Below are positions 60,625-64,000 of a stretch of DNA of 64,000 bases, piece after piece. A program made the position numbers and the translations under genes. The notes under the pieces are model-generated. The model was given only the letters and a program-made list of their open reading frames with translations, was not told the origin of the DNA and searched no databases. The DNA lies in the NCBI GenBank assembly GCA_028284635.1, contig JANQRJ010000080.1:1-64000 (forward strand). Direction: 5' to 3'. The stretch's first letter is position 1. Every line of letters begins with the position of its first letter. Origin of the DNA: Pelagicoccus sp. (GTDB taxonomy: Bacteria; Verrucomicrobiota; Verrucomicrobiia; Opitutales; Opitutaceae).

Positions 60625-60939
60625 CTATTTGCCCAGATCTCCGAGATGCCTGGAAAGATCCATGCCTTGATGAAGGATACGCTCAAGGATGACGGTTTGA
60701 TCGGAAATCCAGTAGAGCAGGTAGTGCTTCCCAACTGGGTAGAGGCGAGCCCCGTCATGCAGGTCATCGCGTGCTTTGCTCGTGATGATGAAGGGATCTT
60801 TTCCAATTGTGGTAATCGCGTCGCGTAACATGCCGCGATATTTGGTGCGCTGATCGATGCCCCATTTGCGTTTGGTTTCGCGGAGTATGTCTTTGTAGTC
60901 CGTGTCCGCAAGGTGTGTGCGCCTGAGCCTATAGGCCAT
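60625..60939 (-). CDS. ParE-type toxin (RelE/ParE superfamily)
   Basis: 104 residues from the ATG at 60939. The fold-typical order is MAYRLRRTHLADTDYKDILR, then ITTIGKDPF, GARLYPVGKHYLLYW and VILERILHQGMDLSRHL. ParE toxins poison gyrase, but the subfamily target cannot be assigned safely. The start overlaps the upstream ParD-like gene by 11 bp, so the pair is a complete type II module. The reading frame is intact, unlike the ParE at 18312. Confidence 0.88.
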   Translation of the reverse strand: MAYRLRRTHLADTDYKDILRETKRKWGIDQRTKYRGMLRDAITTIGKDPFIITSKARDDLHDGARLYPVGKHYLLYWISDQTVILERILHQGMDLSRHLGDLGK

Positions 60940-61183
60940 CTTCGTCTTCGAGTTCCCGATCAAGCTCATCGAGGCCTTTGGTTGAAAACTCGCCATTCAG
61001 GGCCTGCTCATGTCCGAGCAGAGCTTGACGCCTAAATTCAGCATAGGCGGCTTTTTCTGCCTCCTCTTGTCTGAGCATGATCCGCAGGGCTTCTCGGACA
61101 ACTTCGCTCGCGTTATTGTAAAGACCGCTTGCGACCTTGTCTCTGACGATGGTTTCGAGGTTTTGCGTTAATGAAATGTGCAT
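60929..61183 (-). CDS. ParD-type antitoxin
   Basis: 84 residues from the ATG at 61183, with AAGGAG upstream. The RHH N-terminus (MHISLTQNLETIVRDKVASG, then NASEVVREALRIMLRQEE) is typical ParD, and the acidic tail (STKGLDELDRELEDEDGL) would bind the toxin. It is first in the operon and probably autoregulates it. 61184-61323 upstream holds no gene. Confidence 0.88.
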   Translation of the reverse strand: MHISLTQNLETIVRDKVASGLYNNASEVVREALRIMLRQEEAEKAAYAEFRRQALLGHEQALNGEFSTKGLDELDRELEDEDGL

Positions 61184-61323
61184 GGTTTCTCCTTTTGCGG
61201 TGACATGTTTATGATACATGCATTGTCAATCCTTGTAGAAAGTCTTCAAAAAAGTTCTGGTTCAGACCGTCTCCAAGATCGCCATGACCGCTCGTATGTG
61301 AGGGGTTTCCAATTCGGAATAAA

Positions 61324-62478
61324 TCAGGATTCTCCCGAGCCAGAATTTTGTGAGTCTATTTGTGTGCACTGCGTTTCCTCTTCGGAGTTGCCGAACCCCT
61401 GCCATTCCAGACCCTCCACCGTTGCAAAGGTCGGAAGTTGAGAAGTGTCGGTGTAGATTTGGGCGGTCAGCCTTGGGTCGCTGCGCCGCATCAGCTCTTG
61501 GGCAAGACGTTGCGAAACGCCTGCTCGGGCGAGCTTGGTCGCGAAGGTATATCCCAGAGCATGGAAATCGACCTTGCGGCCTAGCGTATCGAACTTGGGG
61601 ATACCTGCCCGCTTGAAGTCCCAGTTGATGGTTTCGTTGGGCCGTTTGGGCATGTCGAAAATCGCCTCTTCCGGTTGCTTGCCGATTACGAGCTCCCTCA
61701 GGTCATTGAGCAGACCGGGATGTATGGGCACGATAGCTTCCATCTTGTTCTTGGTCGTGGACGAGCGGACCCTGAAATGCGGGTTCGCGTCGTCGAGATG
61801 AGCGTCCGGGACCATGAGCTGCCTGATCTCGTTCACCCGAAGTCCGGTGTAGGCAGCGGTCAGATACAAAAGGCGTCGCACCGGAGCGGCCGCGACGAGG
61901 CGGCTTAACTCGTCCTCGGTCAGGGCTCTTCGCTTTTGCTGCTTCCCGCGTATTTCGACCTTGGTCACAGTGACGAAGGGATTGCTTGGCGTTCGTCCGT
62001 TCCGAATGCACCAGTTCACCAGACCGCTGATCGCGTCGAGGTAATCGTTCAACGTCTTGGCTACAGTATCCTTTTGGGCGGACCGCCAAGAGACGAAGCT
62101 ATCGGCGTTCAGGTCTTTGAGATATTTCCACCTGCAGGCTTCGAACAGCCGCCGATTACGGGACCCTATCCGACTTCGGTAGTCGTCGCTTCGCCCTTAG
62201 GTTTTCAAGTCGGCGATGAAGTCGGCAAGGTGTTCTTCCAATCGTTTTTGAGCGGCAGTGCGTTGAGCTTTCGGGGCAATGATGCCCGCCCGCTCCCGTT
62301 CCTTTTCCGCGATGATCTGGGCCAGCTTCTTCTCGGCAACCTGCTTATCGTCCGTGCCGAGTGGAATTTCAATTGTCGCGAAGTCGCCATCGAGCCGATA
62401 GCGTCCGCGGTAAAGGCGGGCTGATACCGTCTTGCCCGCCTTGTTCTTTCTCTTGGGTTTGTAGACGTGTGAAATCAT
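61324..62478 (-). pseudogene. Tyrosine-recombinase integrase interrupted by an in-frame TAA
   Basis: One reading frame of 384 codons runs from the ATG at 62478 to 61324, broken only by TAA at 62197-62199 (codons read ADLKT, stop, GRSDDYRSR). A CAA (Gln) to TAA change is the simplest cause. The N-terminal arm-binding part (SARLYRGRYRLDGD), the core-binding helices and the catalytic domain (TAAYTGLRVNEIRQL with Arg I) are recognisable. The HxLRHTFAT box reads HALGYTFAT, so Arg II is Gly, and the later LMRHSD box reads LMRRSD. The Tyr in AQIYTD remains. Both the stop and the lost residues indicate a dead integrase. Confidence 0.87.
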
Positions 62479-62490
62479 GACCGTTAGGAC

Positions 62491-62691
62491 TCAGTTTGAT
62501 TTCCGGCCCTCGCGGATTCGACTCAAATACGCGTCCACGTCGCTGTCGTAGAACTTGCTCGACCCACCAACCTTCACGGGCGGAGGAAATTCTTGCCGGG
62601 CGATCAAGCGATAGACGCCCCTTACCGAAGTATCGAGGCGTTTCGAAACGTGCTTAATCGAAACCAGACTGTCTTGTTCAACTGCGTTCAT
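62491..62691 (-). CDS. AlpA/excisionase-like helix-turn-helix protein
   Basis: 66 residues. The MerR-like HTH start (SLVSIKHVSKRLDTSVRGVY), then RLIARQEFPPPVKVGGSSKF and DVDAYLSRIREGRKS, are typical of AlpA-family regulators that sit beside integrases. It likely controls excision or integrase expression. It lies 12 bp upstream of the integrase pseudogene on the same strand. Confidence 0.85.
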   Translation of the reverse strand: MNAVEQDSLVSIKHVSKRLDTSVRGVYRLIARQEFPPPVKVGGSSKFYDSDVDAYLSRIREGRKSN

Positions 62692-62883
62692 TCGTATCCT
62701 TTCTTTAACTACTAGCGTTTTGCTGTCCCCGCCTGAACAAGGTGGTCAGCAAGAGAAGATACGTGGCATCAGCACATCTTATCCGGTGGAATTCGGCGAA
62801 GGACTGGCACACAAAGGGCTGATGAAAGGAGACCTTGACAAGCCTGAACCATACATGGTACATTGAACTACAGAAGGTACAGT

Positions 62884-63228
62884 ATGGTTCTCAAGAAACT
62901 CCCAGCGGTATTTTACGCAACGCCAAGCGAAAAGGAACCCGTCAGAGAATGGCTGAAGGATTTAAATGAGAAGGATAGACGGATGATAGGACAGGATATT
63001 GCTACGGCTGAGTATGGCTGGCCGGTTGGCATGCCGCTATGCCGTTCGCTCGGCAAGGGATTGTTCGAGATCCGCTCGAACATCAGCTCAGGGCGGATTG
63101 CTCGGGTGGTTTTCGCTGTGCTCGATGAGCAAATGGTTTTGCTCCACGCGTTCGTTAAGAAGACGCAGAAGACACCGAAGGCCGATTTGGAGCTGGCTTT
63201 AAAACGATTGAAGGAGATTGCATCATGA
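62884..63228 (+). CDS. HigB/phage Gp49-like toxin (RelE superfamily)
   Basis: 114 residues from the ATG at 62884 with AGAAGG upstream. Gp49-like/HigB features: SEKEPVREWLKDLNEKDRRM, MPLCRSLGKGLFEIRSNISS, GRIARVVFAVLDEQMVLLHA and KKTQKTPKADLELALKRL. The toxin gene precedes the antitoxin gene (4-bp ATGA overlap), the reversed order typical of higBA. Such toxins cleave ribosome-bound mRNA. 62692-62883 upstream shows no gene. Confidence 0.88.
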   Translation: MVLKKLPAVFYATPSEKEPVREWLKDLNEKDRRMIGQDIATAEYGWPVGMPLCRSLGKGLFEIRSNISSGRIARVVFAVLDEQMVLLHAFVKKTQKTPKADLELALKRLKEIAS

Positions 63229-63512
63229 CAGACAAAAAGGGACGCATAGGCTCATCGTTCGATGACTACCTGAAAGAGGAAGGCACCTATGAGGAAACCA
63301 ATGCCGTAGCGGTTAAGCGCGTGCTGGCCTGGCAGCTTGAGCAGGCCATGGAAGAGAAGCGTCTGAGCAAAAACCAGATGGCCAAACAAATGCAGACCAG
63401 CCGCTCTCAGCTTGACCGCATTCTTGATCCTGAGAACGACCGCATCCAACTCGATACGGTAATCAAGGCGGCCAAAGTGCTCGGCCATGGCCTGCGCATT
63501 GAACTGGTTTGA
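63225..63512 (+). CDS. HigA-like XRE-family antitoxin
   Basis: 95 residues. A Cro/CI-type HTH is visible (EEKRLSKNQMAKQMQTSRSQ, then LDRILDPENDRIQLDTVIKA) with a C-terminal GHGLRIELV. It overlaps the toxin gene and probably represses the operon, as other HigA proteins do. Confidence 0.88.
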   Translation: MTDKKGRIGSSFDDYLKEEGTYEETNAVAVKRVLAWQLEQAMEEKRLSKNQMAKQMQTSRSQLDRILDPENDRIQLDTVIKAAKVLGHGLRIELV

Positions 63513-63522
63513 GGGAATCGCG

Positions 63523-63915
63523 ATGACAAAAGAAAACCTGGTTTGGCCCGAGACCAAAGAGACGGCCCAAAAACGCATCGAGCAAGCCAAAGCTTTGCGA
63601 GAACAGGCGAAGGCTGGTGGGCTGAAGCTTGAAGTATATCTCACGCCCCGGATCGCGGAATGGATTTTGGATATAGTCGAAAAGGGCGACTACATCGATC
63701 CAGCCGATGCTGTTTATCACTTGATGGATCAAGCCAGAGAACTTGATCCGCATCACGATTTGAGGCGCGAACTTTTAAAGCGAAGCATCGAAAAAGGAAT
63801 GGAAGGTCCCTTTTACAGCCACGAGGAAGTCTTTGCAGAGCTAGAGAAAGAGATGAAAACACACATCGAGCCTGCCCGTTGGGAAAAAATCGCTCAGAAT
63901 TATAGCGATGTGTAG
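63523..63915 (+). CDS. Hypothetical protein with antitoxin-like C-terminus
   Basis: 130 residues from the ATG at 63523, 10 bp after the HigA-like gene. It is helical and highly charged (ETAQKRIEQAKALREQAKAG). A central segment resembles an RHH-like region (LEVYLTPRIAEWILDIVEKG, DYIDPADAVYHLMDQAREL) and HEEVFAELEKEM resembles ParD C-termini. No cognate toxin is visible in the last 85 bases of the window, so it may be a fused or third member of the TA operon. Confidence 0.6.
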   Translation: MTKENLVWPETKETAQKRIEQAKALREQAKAGGLKLEVYLTPRIAEWILDIVEKGDYIDPADAVYHLMDQARELDPHHDLRRELLKRSIEKGMEGPFYSHEEVFAELEKEMKTHIEPARWEKIAQNYSDV

Positions 63916-64000
63916 TTTCAATATGGTGTATCACAAGGAGCGAAACCGCAAGACACTCGAACCGTGAGCAATCGCGCACGAAAGACCAGCAATTTAGAAA

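Overview
The window is a compact, GC-rich chromosomal segment from a Gram-negative bacterium. It carries TamA/TamB outer-membrane assembly genes, a YidC-RnpA-RpmH block, LL-diaminopimelate aminotransferase, a TatT-type TRAP lipoprotein and a GH63-type glucosidase. This mix fits Verrucomicrobiota, most likely class Opitutia, but no rRNA is present and the placement is inference from gene content.

Layout. 105-7003 (minus): tamA, tamB and an AlkC-like DNA glycosylase. 7123-13477: DMT transporter, tandem TonB_C protein, Smr protein, response regulator, DtxR/MntR regulator, rmuC, proA. 13974-18992: two lipoproteins, M32 carboxypeptidase, PfkB kinase, a ParD/ParE pair with a broken toxin, a small membrane protein. 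19168-29424: pyrG, a lipoyl-E3BD-KAS III fusion, rsmE, tRNA-Leu(CAA), nadA, nadB, nitroreductase, dapL and a REP-RAYT unit. 29497-34429: GH63-type glucosidase, SRPBCC/GyrI protein, TlpA-like thioredoxin. 34474-39000: a visibly more AT-rich group with two polytopic GT-C-like membrane proteins and a methyltransferase, probably for surface glycan. 39128-43945: dusB, amt, TatT and DctP. 44030-47347 (minus): yebC, yidC, rnpA, rpmH. 47533-52657: metal-binding SBP, histidine kinase, Dps, AAA/DUF4143 ATPase, purC. 52667-59721 (minus): a three-gene NTPase system. 60132-64000: tRNA-Glu(TTC) followed by a decaying integrative element with toxin-antitoxin modules.

The best candidate for an unusual system is 52667-59721: a zinc-ribbon P-loop GTPase (DO-GTPase2-like), a GAP1-N2-like single-TM protein and a 996-residue TM/coiled-coil protein. 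A 50-bp perfect palindrome lies upstream, and repeat-derived linkers sit inside two of the proteins. A second unusual item is the lipoyl/E3BD/KAS III fusion behind pyrG.

The window is also rich in small dispersed repeats: REP-like hairpins that share one loop core but carry different stems, G-rich GGGTTCTGGG tracts (some in frame inside genes), purine-rich GAAGAGTGAAGAG tracts, TTAGGAGG hairpins and a CTTCGACAAGCTCAGG motif. Several are nested in one another. Two genes, a parE toxin and an integrase, are interrupted by single in-frame stop codons.
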